A stretch of DNA of 64,000 nt from Dermatemys mawii (GCA_007922305.1 ML677343.1:33174878-33238877), one strand, 5' to 3'; positions 45,131-58,241 are shown, counted from the first letter of the stretch. Translations and numbers: made by a program. Notes: generated by a model from the sequence alone, not told the origin.

Positions 45131-48100
45131 CTTGGGTCCCGGGTGCCAGTGCTGGGTCGGCGAGGCCTGGGGAAGGCACAGAACTGGGGGGCGGGGGCTT
45201 GATCTTGACAGCCCGTGGGAGCCCCAGCAAACCTGCTTACGGGGCCTTCGAGGCTGCGAGGGTTCAGGGCTCCTGGGCCAGCGCTTTTTAGCCCAGGAAA
45301 TGCGGTTTCTGCTAGCTGGGGGGAGGGGCGGAGGAGCTGTAACTATAATCCAGCCCCGAACAACAAGTACAGAAAGTGGCAGGGAACCCACCGTCTGTCA
45401 GTTCTCCTGCGTGGACTTCAGCTCCTATGGGTGGTGTCCTCAGAGCCTGCTCTGTTGAATGGAAGGTCTCCCATTGTCTGGGTGACTACTGGGGGCACCC
45501 AGCGTGTGCCTGTTGGGGATGATGTTTGGAGGGGTTTATCCGCTGGCAGGGTGACACACCTTAGTGAAAGGAGAGAAAAATGGGGAAAACATCAATGAAG
45601 GTTCAGGAGTGTGAGATTAGAAATCGGCTGAAAAATCTGGTCCAATGAAATGTAGAGCGTCCAGTAAGGTAAGGCCATGTATTTTTGTGACAGAATAAAA
45701 CGAGCATGTTAGGTTTAGACCAGCTGTGCCCTTTCTGCAGTTAAAGATGCCCCCACCCATTATATGATGGATGGGAAAGGTTTCTACTGACAGCTACATG
45801 AGTTAGGATACAATTTACAAGCGTTGTTATTGCCATGGTTCCAGGCATAGCTGGTCATTGCTACAGTCAGGAAGTACAGTCTCTCCTGGACAGTGCACTA
45901 TGCTAAGTGTGTGGAAGAGAGGGAGGGTTGTTCTGAAGTACCAGAGTACTAGATGCCAGGCACAATTGGCCTTTGAGAACGCACGGATTCTGTATGAACT
46001 GGTGTGAGTTGAGGGTTGTACCTGAAATAGCTACATTGTTTGAAGGGAAAACATTTTTTTCAAAGCAAAGACAGTTGCACATGAAGTCAAGTTGAAACAT
46101 TTGTAATACAAATAGTGATAAAACCCTACCAAAGCCCATAGGCCAGAAGCAGTGTCTGAGCTGTCTCCTGCCTGTAAAGACCAGGAGGGCTTTTCTCCGC
46201 TGCTGAACGTTGTTCAGTTCTAAGCAGTCATCTCTTCAGTGAGGGGAATGGGGAATGACCTCAGTTACCACTTGGATTGCCTGCTGTCAGAAGGGGTTGC
46301 AGCTCCCACCTACCACCCATCTAGTGTTCATTGGTACATATGCCCCTCCAGGGTGCAGAACCCATGAAACGACTGTGCACTCAGCTGAGCATGGTGGGGG
46401 CTTCAGGGGCAGGAGGAGAAGCCGTAGTGCAGGAATGGGGTAGGGAGGCCAGTTGAGGAAGGTCCAGATGATGCAGTCTGTGGTTCTGCCTGGCTGACAT
46501 GCCTGTTGCATTGTGGAAAAGTGTGTTTATGTCAAATGCAGGTGATACTGTTCTGGACACTGATATGGCAAGTGAGCTAAGCACACCTCTTAATTTTAAC
46601 ACAGGGCAGCTAGGGCCTGTGTGATTCTCCAGTGCTTGGTTTCTGTGCCTGTTGCACACTGGGTGCTGCACCTTGTGAAATTGTAAGGTTTGAAATGTTG
46701 TGCTGGCTTCTCAGAGGCATGTACCTTAAGGTCAGTGGACAGAAGTCTTTTCTGTGTTTCCTCGCTGGGTCAGGTGTTGGGTAAGTTGAGTCAGTCTGTG
46801 GTCTGGATTCAGCTGGGGTGTAAGTGGATACAGGGGGATTGTAGTCATCCAGCCCCTGCAAGTTAGTTTTTGGGAGAGACTTGTCGCTGCTGCTGCCAGT
46901 TACTAACTGTCACTTTCGTAGAATATCAGGGTTGGAAGGGACCTCACTATCTAGTCAAACCCCCTGCTCAAAGCAGGACCAACCCCAACTAAATCATCCC
47001 AGCTGGGACTTTGTTTAGCTTGCCCTTAAAAAACTCTAAGGAAGGAGATTCTACCATCTCCCAAGGTAACCCATTCCAGTGCTTCACCACTCTCCTAGTG
47101 AAAAAGTTTTTCCTAATATCCAACCTAAACCTCCCCCACTGCAGCTTGAGACCGTTACTCCTTGTTCTGTCATCTGGTACCACTGAGAACAGTCTAGATC
47201 CATCCTCTTTGGAACCCCCTTTCCGGTAGTTGAAAACAGCTATCAAATCTCCCCTCATTCTTCTCTTCTGCAGACTAAACAATCCCAGTTCCCTCAGCCT
47301 CTCCTCATAAATCACATACTCCAGCCCCCTAATCATTTTTGTTGCCCGCTGCTGGACTCTTTCCAATTTTTCCACATCCTCTGTGTAATGTGGGCTCCAG
47401 AACTGGACACAGTACTCCAGATGACGCCTCACTAATGCCAAATAGAGGGGAATGATTACGTCTCTCGATCGGCTGGCAATGCCCCTACTTTTACAGCCCA
47501 AAATGCCGTTAACCTTCTTGGCAACAAGGGCACACTGTTGACTCATATCCAGCTTCTCATCCACTGTAAACCCTAGGTCCTTCTCTGCAGAACTGCTGCC
47601 TAGCCCTTCGATGTCTAGTCTGTAGCAGTGCATGGGATTCTTCCGTCCTAAGTGCAGGATTCTGCACTTGTCCTTGTGGAACCTGATCAGATTTCTTTTG
47701 GCCCAATCCTCTACTTTGGCTAGGTTCCTCTGTATTCTATCCCTCCTTCCAGCATATGTACCACTCCTCCCAGTTTAGTGTCATCTGCAAACTTGCTGAG
47801 GGTACAGTTCACACCATCCTTCAGATCATTAATGAAGATATTGAAGAAGACCGGTCCCAGGACCGACCCCTGCGGCACTCCGCTTGATACCGGCTGCCAA
47901 CTGGACATGGAGCCATTGATCATTGCTCATTGAGTCCGATGATCTAGCCAGCTTTCTGTTCATCTTATAGTCCATTAATCCAGCCCATACTACTTTAACT
48001 TGCTGGCAAGAATACTGTGGAAGACTATATCAAAAACTTTGCTAAAGTCAAGGAATAACCCGTTCACTGCTTTCTCCTCTTCCACAGAGCCAGTTATCTC

Positions 48101-51100
48101 ATTGTAGAAGCCAATTAAGTTAGTCAGGCATGACTTGCCCTTGGTGAATCCATGCTGACTGTTCCTGATCACTTTCCTCTCCTCTAAGTGCTTTAGAATT
48201 GATTCCTTGAGGACCTGCTCCATGATTTTTCCAGGGACTAAGGTGAGGCTGACTGGCCTGTAGTTCCCTAGATCTTTCTCCTTCCCTTTTTAAAAGATGG
48301 GCACTACTGTGAAGGGAGTCCCTGATCGCCATCACCCGCCTCCTTCTCTTGGGAGTGGTGGTCATGGAACCGCCACCCCTAGGACAGTGCATCTCATGCC
48401 TTCCAATTGATAGAGTCCCTTTCTGCTCCCTTCTCTCAGATGTATTATCTAGTCCACTCTCCTCATTAGGTCTTGTGGAGAGAACATGAAAACGGTTGCT
48501 CACCTGTATTTGCATTGCTGGTACATATATGCTTCTCTCTCTTCTTCTAGACGTCCCATGCTGCCAAAATTTGTTCACCATCCTTCTGTCCCCGCTGCAC
48601 AGCCTGCTCTGATTTTTCAGAATGTTGTGCCCGTAGAAGCATATCCTGACATCTGTCCAGGAAATCTTCATTTTCTCTTATGCAACGCAGGGTTGATACT
48701 TGTTTCTCCAGACCTTGAACCTTCTCTTCCAATATGGAGACCAGCTTGAACTTTGTACAAGGGCAGAACTGAAATCCTCTTTTCAGGGTAGTTCAATAGG
48801 AGTGCAGCGGGCTGCAATGGGTGAGTCGGAGAGCCACACTGGGGCATGGTACTCGGCTGGCAGGTTGCTTGGTCCTTGGGCGGGCAGGGTGTGTTACTTT
48901 GAAGTAATTCCTGGTGGATTGATGAACTCTAGACAGGGAGGTTCGTGTCCCATCATGGTTCTTAATCCCATTTCACTGATGCCCTTGTTTTTCCTGAGCA
49001 CAGGTTTACACAGCAATGGTTGCTGGCTTCTCAAATGCAGCTGTTTCTTTAACTCCTCAGGCATGCCTCCCATATGATTCCCTTGATCTCGGGCTGGAGT
49101 GAAGGAGTGTCCTGGTTGCCCGGCACCCAAGACTTAAAGGCAGTGCACTGGCTTAGCGTGAAGTCGTTGTGCAACATTTGTACAATGTGCGAACACGTAA
49201 GGGCCACAACCATGTCTGGCCTCTTGTGTTAGGTGCTGTACAAACATACATGACAGTCCCTGTACATTTTAAGAATGTTATTATTATTTAATCCTTCTTC
49301 CTTAGGAATCAGAAGAGCCCTGAGCACAGGATATTGCCGACTCTGCCATGGGAAGTTTTCCTCCCGGAGCTTGCGAAATGCTTTTGGGAAGGTTCCTGTA
49401 ACAGGCGAGAACTCAGAGAAGCAGCGACGGGTGGATCAAGTATTCTTCACAGATTTCCAGCGACTGGTCGGAGTAGCAGTCCGACAAGATCCTGCTCTCC
49501 CGCAATATGTTTGCAAGAAATGCCATGCCCAGTTTTACAAATGTCGTAGTGTCCTCAAGACATTTATTCAGAGGGTGAATGCATCTCCCACAGGCCATAT
49601 AAAGTCAAAAGGAAAGTAAGTGTTGAGCTTTTTTATTCCTGTTCATTTTTCTAGTCATAGACTTGTGTATATTTGTATATGTTGTTTTACTTGTGGAATT
49701 TCTGGGCACTGAACTCCCAGGACAGGATGTATTTTTAGCAGCTGTAAACAGCTAATGGCTGAATCTGTTTTCTCTGTAGAGAGCATGTGATCCTTTCCTT
49801 GCTCCTGCCACGTTTAAATATATTAGTTTCGCTACTACCCTGTCTCTAGCTGCTACTGTGTTCCTGGTTTTCTGTCTCCCTGGAAGAGATTCTTCATGTG
49901 CTGCTCTGTTTTGTGTGTAGGAGCAGTGATGTGCAGCCACCGCCAGCTACAGAAGCCCCCTGTTTGGGTAAGTGCAGTACAGAATTACTTGCAACTATTT
50001 TTTGTTTGTTCTGTGATACTATCACAGAACAGGGTTTTTGACTGGACACTCAGAGGAGACGCGACAAACTTCAAATCTGGTCATTTAAAGAAGTTCCCTT
50101 CAGTTCGTTCCTTTCGTGGATTTGACAGTTCAGTGTGTCTAGTCAGTGTCACTGCTTCATGGGCCTTTCAACTTTTGTGTCGTGCACGAGAAAAGGACAT
50201 CAGACTTGTGCACTGCTCTGGTATCTCGCCTGTTTACTCTCCTAGCAGGTTCCACACAATGGAGTTTTCCAGTAGTGGCATCAGCTGAAGAGGCAGCAGG
50301 GCGCACAGAAAGGGGAAGAGGGCTGGGTTTGAGTATATCTGGTCACGTTCTTAGGCCTGCCAAAAGTCCCACAAACCCAGCGGAGAAGCAGAAACCAGCT
50401 TTGTAATATTCCTGATTGATCAGGTTATTTTTTAAAACCAGGCCATTAAAAAATGTCAGTAGATGCATTCTTTTTAAAAGTACTTTTGGGTCCTCTGCCT
50501 GCCTGAGCTCCCCCATCAACTCTGGAGGTCTTACAACCACACTTTCCAGGTGTTTTTAAATGGTTCAGCTTAGCTGTTGGGCACAGCATAAAGAGCCAAA
50601 GAGATACCAAAACAACCCATCACTGTGCTGTGCAAGTAGGGATAAGCACCATTCGACAGCCGGGTACTGCCAAAGCGAGTAACTGCTTGCATGCTCTTCT
50701 TTCCCATTTGAACAGTAGATCTGATCACATCCAGCCCCCAGTGCCTGCATAATTTGGTTACATGGACCCACAACCATGCGGGGAACTGCCAGTCTGTGCC
50801 AAGCCTGCAGAGTGTGTTATCTTCTGAGTACTGTGGGATAATTCGAGCCGTGTGGGGCTGTGGAAACGGGCACGACTATGTTATGGATACAGATTCTGAT
50901 TGCAGCACGGTGCTTGTCGATAATGCCTTGTCTGTCTCATGGGAATGGAACAAGAGCACAGCACAGTGTTTGACTGACAACGGGGCAAGTGCAGACAATG
51001 CTGGGGCTGCCTCTGCTCCCAGGCCCCAATTTGCCCCCGCAAGGACAGTCATTTGTGAGCAGCCTGTAAACAAAGGGACCACATCGGAGCCACTGGGCAC

Positions 51101-54100
51101 GGAGAATCAGTTGCCACAGAGCAGGAATTCATCTCATTCACAACAGGACAGTCCAGTCTCGCTACAGGAGAAAAGTCTGCCCCAGTCAGCCTCTCCACTG
51201 AGCAGTGCCCCAGGTAAGAGGTTTGCCTGAAAAGTGACCAGCAACTGTATGGGGAAGGGTGAAGGCCCTTTTTCCCTGACTACGAGGCAGAACTTTCTGA
51301 CTCTGCTACTGCCTCTGGGATGGGTGGTCATCCAGGATGGCATAGACAGCAATTGAAAGCAACTAAAACTCAGTCCATGTTGCTGGGCTCTGAGCACAGG
51401 GCTGGGGGGCAGAAGCACGTGGATTCAAATCATGGCTTTGCCATGGACTTGCTCTGTGGCCTTGAGCAAGTCACTTTGACTCCTTGTGCCCAATTTTCCC
51501 CATCTGTTGACGGGGATGAGACTTGCTTCTGCCCCGAAGGCGATTCAAGATGAAAAATGCTGAGTGAACAAAATAGGCCTTGGTGGGGAGGATTGCTTCT
51601 CTGCAGTCTGGGAGCTCTCCACGTGGTTTTCAGGCTGCTCCACGTAATGATGTTTCAGAGAAAACCATTTGTGCAGGTAGTTGGACAGTTCAGTGCAGTT
51701 GTTAGCTCATTGCTCCTGTGCTACACCACCATAGTTTCCCTTACTGTTAGAGGGAACAGTGGGACCCACCTTTTATTTCCTAAGCTGTGTACGTGCACAC
51801 AGATCCTAAATCCTGTGCACACAAGTTTGCACACATGGCCTGTCAAAAATTTGCACAGAAATTTTTTTTTTGTGCACATGGCCTGTCAAAAATTAAAGGG
51901 AACATTGGTGGGTCCCTGAGCTGCCAGGTGGATGGTCTTGCCTTCTCCCTCTCAAGCACCATAGCAAGTGTGTGGTGAACCAGGGAGAGCCTGGTCACTG
52001 CCCTCAGACATTCAGGAGAAACTTTCCAGCAGTGGACCAGTAAGTACTTAGTGCTAATAGAGCTGCTTCCATTCACCCTGTAGATCTGATTTGGCACCTT
52101 CACACCACAGGGGATTATCTCCTGACTTTAAATAGGTGGGCTTGGGTGACTCCACCTTTTTCTCCTGGATCATGCATCTGAGAAAGGCATGAGCGAGACT
52201 TCCTGGTGCTGACAAGAGGAAACGTAATTGAAAGCTTCTTAGTCTCAGATGTAGTACAACCACAAATCAGAAACTGGTATGAGTCAGAATCAAGGGTGTT
52301 TACATGGGCATTGAGGCAAAAAGAATCCATAACAGTTCCTGGAGTATAGGAGGTGAAGGCTCCGGTCTTGTGAAACACTGCAGTCGCGTATATGGTTAAC
52401 CCATCCTCAAAGAAGGCATATGTAGTAGCCAGCTGCTATGAGGGAATTCTCCAATGTCTGCTGGCTTCTTTTAGCTGCTTTTTGTTTGTAATGTGCAGTG
52501 TTCTCCTTTATTTCCTAGGACAGTTGAGTGGGAAGCAGGTTCTGTCTTCAACGTCGGATGAGCGGGTAAAAGACGAGTTCAGTGACCTTTCTGAGGGGTG
52601 AGAGAAGAGTGGGTTTAAAATAGCCTAAATGTTCTTTGCAAGCATGAAAGTGATCAGCAAAAGGGATCTCATTCTCCAGTGTGACCTGGTTAGGGGAGAC
52701 CCATTCCTCCCTGGGACCCAGCATCTGACACAAATGATCTTGATAAAGGTCACTGAGCTGACACACCAGATTTTTTTCCTAATTGTCCCATTTTTCTTTA
52801 AATGGCATTTGGAATCCCTGTTAGATGTTTTAGCAGCTTCTGAAGAAGTTTCCCAGCAGAGCTGCCCTGTGTCTTTCAAGGACCCAGTTTGATATTGCCC
52901 AGGGGTGCCAGCACTGCAGACCCACATAGCTTCTCTTCTGTCTCATAGTTCCTTCTCCTTTCCGGCAACTGAGAGTCTGGATTCCAGACTAGTCATTGGT
53001 GTGGATAGCTAAAGGAGAATCCATCGTGGTTGTCAGATAGCAGGCTGCACTTAGCGAAATCTCATCTTTACTTACAAAAGGAGCATGTTTGATATGAACT
53101 TGCCCAGTGGCAATAAATGATACTTGGAGCCTATCAGTTTTTGCGATCATCATAACCCCACGTAACAGTGGAAGAAGATTAGGCCAAGATTCCCAAAAGA
53201 GGGTGTCTAAAGTGAAGCTCCTAAATAGGTGACCATTTAGTATGGTTGTTCTGGGTCAAAAGTACTAACCTGCCTTTTGCAAGCCTAAATAAAATGTAGC
53301 TGAGAGCCTAAAAAATATTACATAGAAGATGCCAGAATGTTCTGTTGTCTCCTTCTTGACCCAGAATTGTTTGTTTCTATAACTAGGATAAAAAGCCCAA
53401 GCCTATTGGCTGCTGTTAGGAGAATGTGGAATGATCTGCAGTGTATTTAACTGTGTCGGAACAATTGTATTACGGTCTTGCTCTGCAAAATTGCCTGTCA
53501 TATTGCAGAGGTTGGTTGTGACAATTCCACCCTTACAACTTCCAGTAAATCTAACTGCATGGTCAGACTTTCTTCTCATTACAATACTCATTTTATTTTT
53601 ACTGGGCTGTAATCGCCAAAGTAGTAGATTTTGCAGTTTCAGATGTTCCATGGGGTCTGTTTTTTCTCCTGCTTTAAGAGATGATGGGGAAAAGACTGTT
53701 TTGCACCTCAGTTGCCATGAGTTTTTGTGCCGGAGATTAAATAAATATTGATGACTGCTAAAGAAACCAGCAAATTGGAGTGTTAGTGCAGAAGTGTCAT
53801 CCAAGCCATGTATAATAAAGTTTCTTCTCTTTCTCAGAGACTTCTTGAGTGACGATGAAAATGATAAGAGAACCGTGCAATCTTCTGATGACTCATTTGA
53901 GCCTTATCCAGAAAAGAGGTAAGGGGCTTTCTGTACTTTGTGTTTTTAACACTGAACTTGGTTCTGATGTCTCTCTTTATCCACAGAATAGGTGTAGCGC
54001 AGGTATTAGCATCTCCTGACCCTTGACCCACATCTTTGGGGTTCTGGGGATGGGGGAGGCCAACCAAGGGAAGGAAAATTTTTGCTCTTTCATGACCCAG

Positions 54101-57100
54101 AACTCAAACTCTTCATCTCCCTCCCTAACCTGTTGGCACCTAGAGATGTGATTTATGTGCTGCAGTAGAATGGTTCACTGAGCTGCACAGCAGGTGAATG
54201 CGATCTATCAGGGCTGCATGCCTCCTCCCCCACTCCCGTGTGCTTCTCCAGACCTTTGCTGTGCTACTCTTGGGTTAAACAGCTGAGCTAGCTGGGTCAT
54301 TTCAGGTGAAATTAGACTTGAATTAAATTAAATTGAAATATCAAACATTCTCATTCATCTCTTTATATTGTTGTTTCTGCCTTAGGGGGTCCAACAAAAA
54401 GAATGAAAATAAAGAAGCGAAGAAGGCTGAAGAGCCCAAAATAAGAAAGAAGCCAGGACCCAAGCCAGGCTGGAAAAAAAAGATCAAATGTGAAAGGTAA
54501 CTGAACTGAGCAAGGTTTGAGACCCTCAGAGGTTAGCACAGTCTCACTGGAGTAATTCTCTGCTTTTCAGGGAGGAGCTGCCTACCATCTACAAGTGTCC
54601 TTACCAGGGATGCACAGCTGTGTACAGAGGGGCTGATGGCATGAAGGTAAGTTAAGAATTAACATGTGACTTGTGTTGTTTCCAGTGTAAGTGCTGTGAG
54701 CTATTAAAGGGGACTAGTCATCTTTCATAGGAGTGGAGAATTAAGAATGGTTTCTGGGCATTCCCTCCCCTTTTCTTGAAGGACGAGGATGGGGTGGGTC
54801 AAAGTGAACAGTTCAGCTGCGTAGTGCCTGCGGTCTTTGTTCTATTCCAAGTGGAAGGAGGAACTGGTCTCTTTCGGATTCATGCTGTGCTTCATCTTCT
54901 GTCCTGAAGTTCAGCCATTGCTTTGCTGGGGCGCCGTTTTGGAAATGCTGCTGGCTAGTGGGCTGCTTGGAGCCTCTTGTTGGTGGTTTAACAATGTTCT
55001 ATTAAAGTCCTACAGAAGGATGCAAGCTTGAGTCGTTTCACATAGTGAAACTGGACGTGATGTGTAGGCCTGCACTGCTGGCTTTTTCTATTGAGGCTTC
55101 TGGCTTGTGCTATGTAAGCTATTGCTTAGGAGTATGAACCAGCTTCTGACCCCTAGTAGAATATGAGACTGTCTCCACTCCTTATTTTTAGAAACACATA
55201 AAGGAGCATCATGAAGAAGTGCGGGAGAGGCCTTGTCCCCACCCTGGTTGCAACAAGGTGTTCATGATCGATCGGTACCTACAGCGCCATGTGAAACTCA
55301 TTCATACAGGTACTTCCTGCTGACAGTGGCTGCTCACAACCGAAGGGAGGGTGTTATGCAAGAACAAGATGATGACTTCACTGTGCCAAGACCTTGTGTT
55401 GGGTATGAAACTGCCCTATCACTGTGGTATATGCTTAACACCCCTCCTCCTTTGTACTGTTTGATTGGTACTGATAGGCCTCCAGGCTGTGCTGTCTTTT
55501 GGGAAGATGAGCTACTTCCCACATCAGGTGCTAGTGAAGGAACATCCTGGTTTAGCTTAAATGGCTTCTGTACATCAGTGTTTGAGGTGTTAAGGTGTCA
55601 ACAGTGCCAATGACTCTTCCTCCATCTCTGTTCTCCCTGCAGAGGTACGGAATTATATCTGTGATGAATGTGGGCAGACCTTCAAACAACGAAAACACCT
55701 CTCAGTCCATCAGATGCGTCATTCAGGAGCAAAGCCCCTCCAGTAAGTGCACTTTGGGCCTTATGCACATCGTAGTGGTGTAAAAGTAAATGAATAGACA
55801 GGGTCACCGATTAGACCCCTTTGAAAATGTGATGCCCTACTAGCTTCTCAAAGTGTGTGACACCTGTTTGTTCAGTCTACCTAAACCCTGCAGCACTTTG
55901 ATTAAAGAATACTGAAAACCATTATGTGGAATCTGTATGATTTCCTTCCACTAGTCAGAGCAGCAAAGAATTGGTGTGTATAGTTGAATGTTGTTTAGAA
56001 AAGCCCCATCCAGGAGTCTTACTGTAAGATCTTAGCGTTTTCCTCAGAAAATCCCGCTTGTTAGATGAGGAGGATTAGGTAGCAGTCCTGTTTCTGAAAG
56101 TTGAACTTGACATGCTTCTTTGAAGTCAGGTCCAGAAAAGTTCAAATAAAATGTACTGGAAGACGTCCTGTGGTGCCTGGAAAATAGGGTCCTGGTGGAC
56201 CTGCTGCCTATGCTAGGAAATGTAAGAATTTCTCTGCCCTCTCAGCATACCAGCAGGGAGGTGATATAACTAAAGGGAGACATTTCCTGGCTGTACATTG
56301 GGTTTGTGACTAATCATGATCTGAACCAATTGCAAGTCTCCCTTTACTGGTCAAACCAGCTAGACGGTTATCTGCTTCCAAGACTTTTACTCCACCCCAG
56401 TGCACTCCCTTTTGCAGGTTCCCGCTCAAGCTTTCTAATTTGTGTTGCCTCAGCTCCCACTAGATGCAAAAACTGGGGAATTGGTAAATAATGAGCACAG
56501 GTCACTGATTCTGAGCAATCTGGATTGCTTGGTTAAAAAAAAATATGCATTTTAATATAGATATAAACAGATATCTGGGAGCAAATATAGGCCACGCATA
56601 GAGGACTCCATCTTGGGAAGCACTGACTCAAAGATTGGTGAGGTGCCTGCCTGTGACCAAAAGAGCTAAATGTGATCCTGGAATGTATAAATAGGGAAAT
56701 GAATAGAAGTAGTAGTGTTATTTTACCTCTATTTGGCACTGGTGCAGTTGCTGCTGGAATCCTGTGTCCAGTTCTGCTACCCACAGTTCAGAAAGCATGT
56801 TGATAAATGGTAGAGTCCTGCGACTGAGTAACATTAGAAAACATGCCTTATAGTGATTGATCTGAATCAATCTATTTAGTTTAACAAAGGGAAGGTTAAG
56901 GGATGACTTGATTATAATCTACATGCGAGAACAAATATTTAGTAATGGGCTTTTCAATCTAGCAGAGAAAGGTGCAACTTCTAGCCATTGTCTTAGACAT
57001 TCAGACTGGACACAAGATGTACACTCTTAACAGTGAGGGTATTTAGCCATTGGAACAGTTGACCAAGGATTGTGGTAGATTCTTCATTACTGGCACCTTT

Positions 57101-57783
57101 ATAAAAACATCCACCCTTGATTTTAAAAAAAGATACTGTAGAAATTAGGAAGGTCTGTCCTATGTTATATCATAATGGTCCCTTCTGGCCTTGGAAATCT
57201 GTGAATGAGATGCCTTCAGTAACTTAGCATTTCTTGTACTGTGCTGCTTCAGTATCTTCCACGCTCCATGCACAAGAGATGTTCCAGTGATGTTCTGAAA
57301 TAGTTTTAGCTGTCTCCAATCTTATTCTTCATATTCCTAAACCATTTACCAGGATTATTGCTGAGTAGGAACAGAAGACTTTAATACAGTCTCGTGAGTT
57401 GCAGCCTTGTTCAGCGAGGTGTTACCCTCGTTTCTTAACAGCCTTACCTGTAGCTGGGACCACTGTAGTTTTGCTCTAATTATGTTTTGCTTTCCAGATG
57501 TGAAATCTGTGGTTTCCAGTGCAGGCAGCGAGCGTCTCTCAAATACCACATGACCAAACACAAAGCTGAGACCGAGCTGGAGTTTGCCTGTGACCAGTGT
57601 GGAAAGCGTTTTGAAAAGGCCCATAACCTTAATGTCCACATGTCCATGGTGCACCCTCTGACCCAGACTCAGGACAAAGCCAAGCCACTGGAGCCTGAGC
57701 AGATTCTCATGTTGAATCCTTCAGGGACTGTGGAAAGCCATGCTGTAAAACCAGAACTGACTGCACAACCGGAGCCTACTTGA
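44690..57783 (+). CDS. ZNF276: Zinc finger protein 276 (ZAD plus five C2H2 fingers)
   Basis: Eleven exons at 44690-44864, 49306-49615, 49921-49967, 50716-51213, 52519-52597, 53838-53918, 54386-54496, 54571-54646, 55192-55309, 55643-55742 and 57498-57783. They total 1881 nt, or 626 residues (human about 614). The start [12 protein letters not shown] matches human MKRDRLGRFLSP. Exon 2 holds a ZAD zinc domain with Cys pairs 69/72 (CRLC) and 128/131 (CKKC) around [14 protein letters not shown]. The middle is acidic/serine-rich ([26 protein letters not shown]), followed by a basic AT-hook-like patch, [13 protein letters not shown]. Five C2H2 fingers lie at about residues 443-584 (for example [48 protein letters not shown]) before the end [12 protein letters not shown]. 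It is a nuclear DNA-binding protein whose targets are unknown to me; ZAD is typically a dimerisation domain. Every junction is GT-AG and in frame. Intron 1 (4.4 kb) carries a CR1. Confidence 0.97.
46918..48310 (-). mobile_element. CR1 LINE, 3' part with reverse-transcriptase segments
   Basis: The 3' end is at about 46918 (gaatatcagggttggaagg). Reading in the minus direction, 48223-47990 contains the RT words [14 protein letters not shown] and FLDFSKVFD. Then 47923-47720 contains [11 protein letters not shown] and the polymerase box FADDTKLGG. Then 47633-46989 is an unbroken 214-codon stretch with [15 protein letters not shown] and [20 protein letters not shown]. These are typical CR1 ORF2 landmarks. 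At least one stop or frame change separates the segments, so the copy is dead, but it is fairly young. It lies in ZNF276 intron 1. Confidence 0.93.
48320..48760 (-). mobile_element. Probable CR1 ORF1 fragment
   Basis: Minus strand 48732-48547 reads as a coiled-coil-like peptide ([20 protein letters not shown]). Downstream, toward 48320, another segment has NRFHVLS and then [13 protein letters not shown]. This resembles the ORF1 coiled coil followed by the beginning of the ORF1 esterase block (usually a variant of GDSLLR). It directly abuts the ORF2 part, so the endonuclease and early RT are missing. Confidence 0.55.
49195..49265. repeat. Unnamed old amniote repeat, weak
   Basis: tgtctggcctcttgtgttag, then gtgctgtacaaacata. 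A similar word pair (gggctgggtactgtacaaat) occurs at about 59270-59300. The class is uncertain. Confidence 0.35.
51400..51545 (+). repeat. MIR-like SINE relic
   Basis: cacgtggattcaaatcatgg, ctttgccatggacttgctct, gtggccttgagcaagtcact, caattttccccatctgttga: a forward MIR core, well preserved, in ZNF276 intron 4. Confidence 0.85.
51761..51916. mobile_element. Putative miniature inverted-repeat element
   Basis: The outer ends are perfect inverted repeats: gggacccacc at 51761-51770 and ggtgggtccc at 51907-51916. The match continues imperfectly inward (ttatttcctaa against ttaaagggaacattgg). Inside, tgcacacatggcctgtcaaa recurs as a near-direct repeat (51827 and 51872). No target duplication was found beside these ends, so the true borders may differ. 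In ZNF276 intron 4. Confidence 0.5.
56690..57208 (+). mobile_element. CR1 LINE 3' end, degenerate
   Basis: Ordered words: ttaacaaagggaaggttaag, agtaatgggcttttcaatct, gtgagggtatttagccattg, and the end tcataatggtcccttctggc, then ttggaaatctgtgaatga. This is a CR1 3' end in sense orientation, the opposite of the 46918 copy. It lies in ZNF276 intron 10, ending about 290 bp before the last exon. Confidence 0.85.
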
Positions 57784-58206
57784 AGGGCTGCTGGAGGTGT
57801 GTACTGATCCGGCCTTGTATAAACCATTCGCCAGAGTGGGGATTTTAATAGATTCTCAACAAAAAACCCACCTCAGTGGAAATAGCTTCAGCTTGCTCAG
57901 AAGAAAAAAAAAAAAAAAAAAGCTTTCACTGTGCTGTGATTCTCCATGCTTAGATCAAATTCAGCAGTGTTATACTAAACAGTCCTCATCGAATGTAAAG
58001 GAACTGGGTGTTCTACACTCCCCCGTGTGGTGACAGAAACCAAGTTGTACATCAGTTAAGTAGTTACATAAACTGCAGGCAAGTATGTAGTTCTTATTCA
58101 GATGGGTCTACAGTTATACGGGACAGTGGAATGACTTAAAACTAGGCTTTTTTTAAAAAAATTACAATTCCCCAAGCAAGTCTAAAGTGAAAAATTTAAC
58201 CTACTT

Positions 58207-58212
58207 TTTATT
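58207..58212 (-). terminator. FANCA: Candidate FANCA poly(A) signal
   Basis: TTTATT on plus, AATAAA on minus, 207 bp after the FANCA stop. Confidence 0.65.
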
Positions 58213-58241
58213 ATTAACAAGAACTTCAAGGTTTTGCTTGT

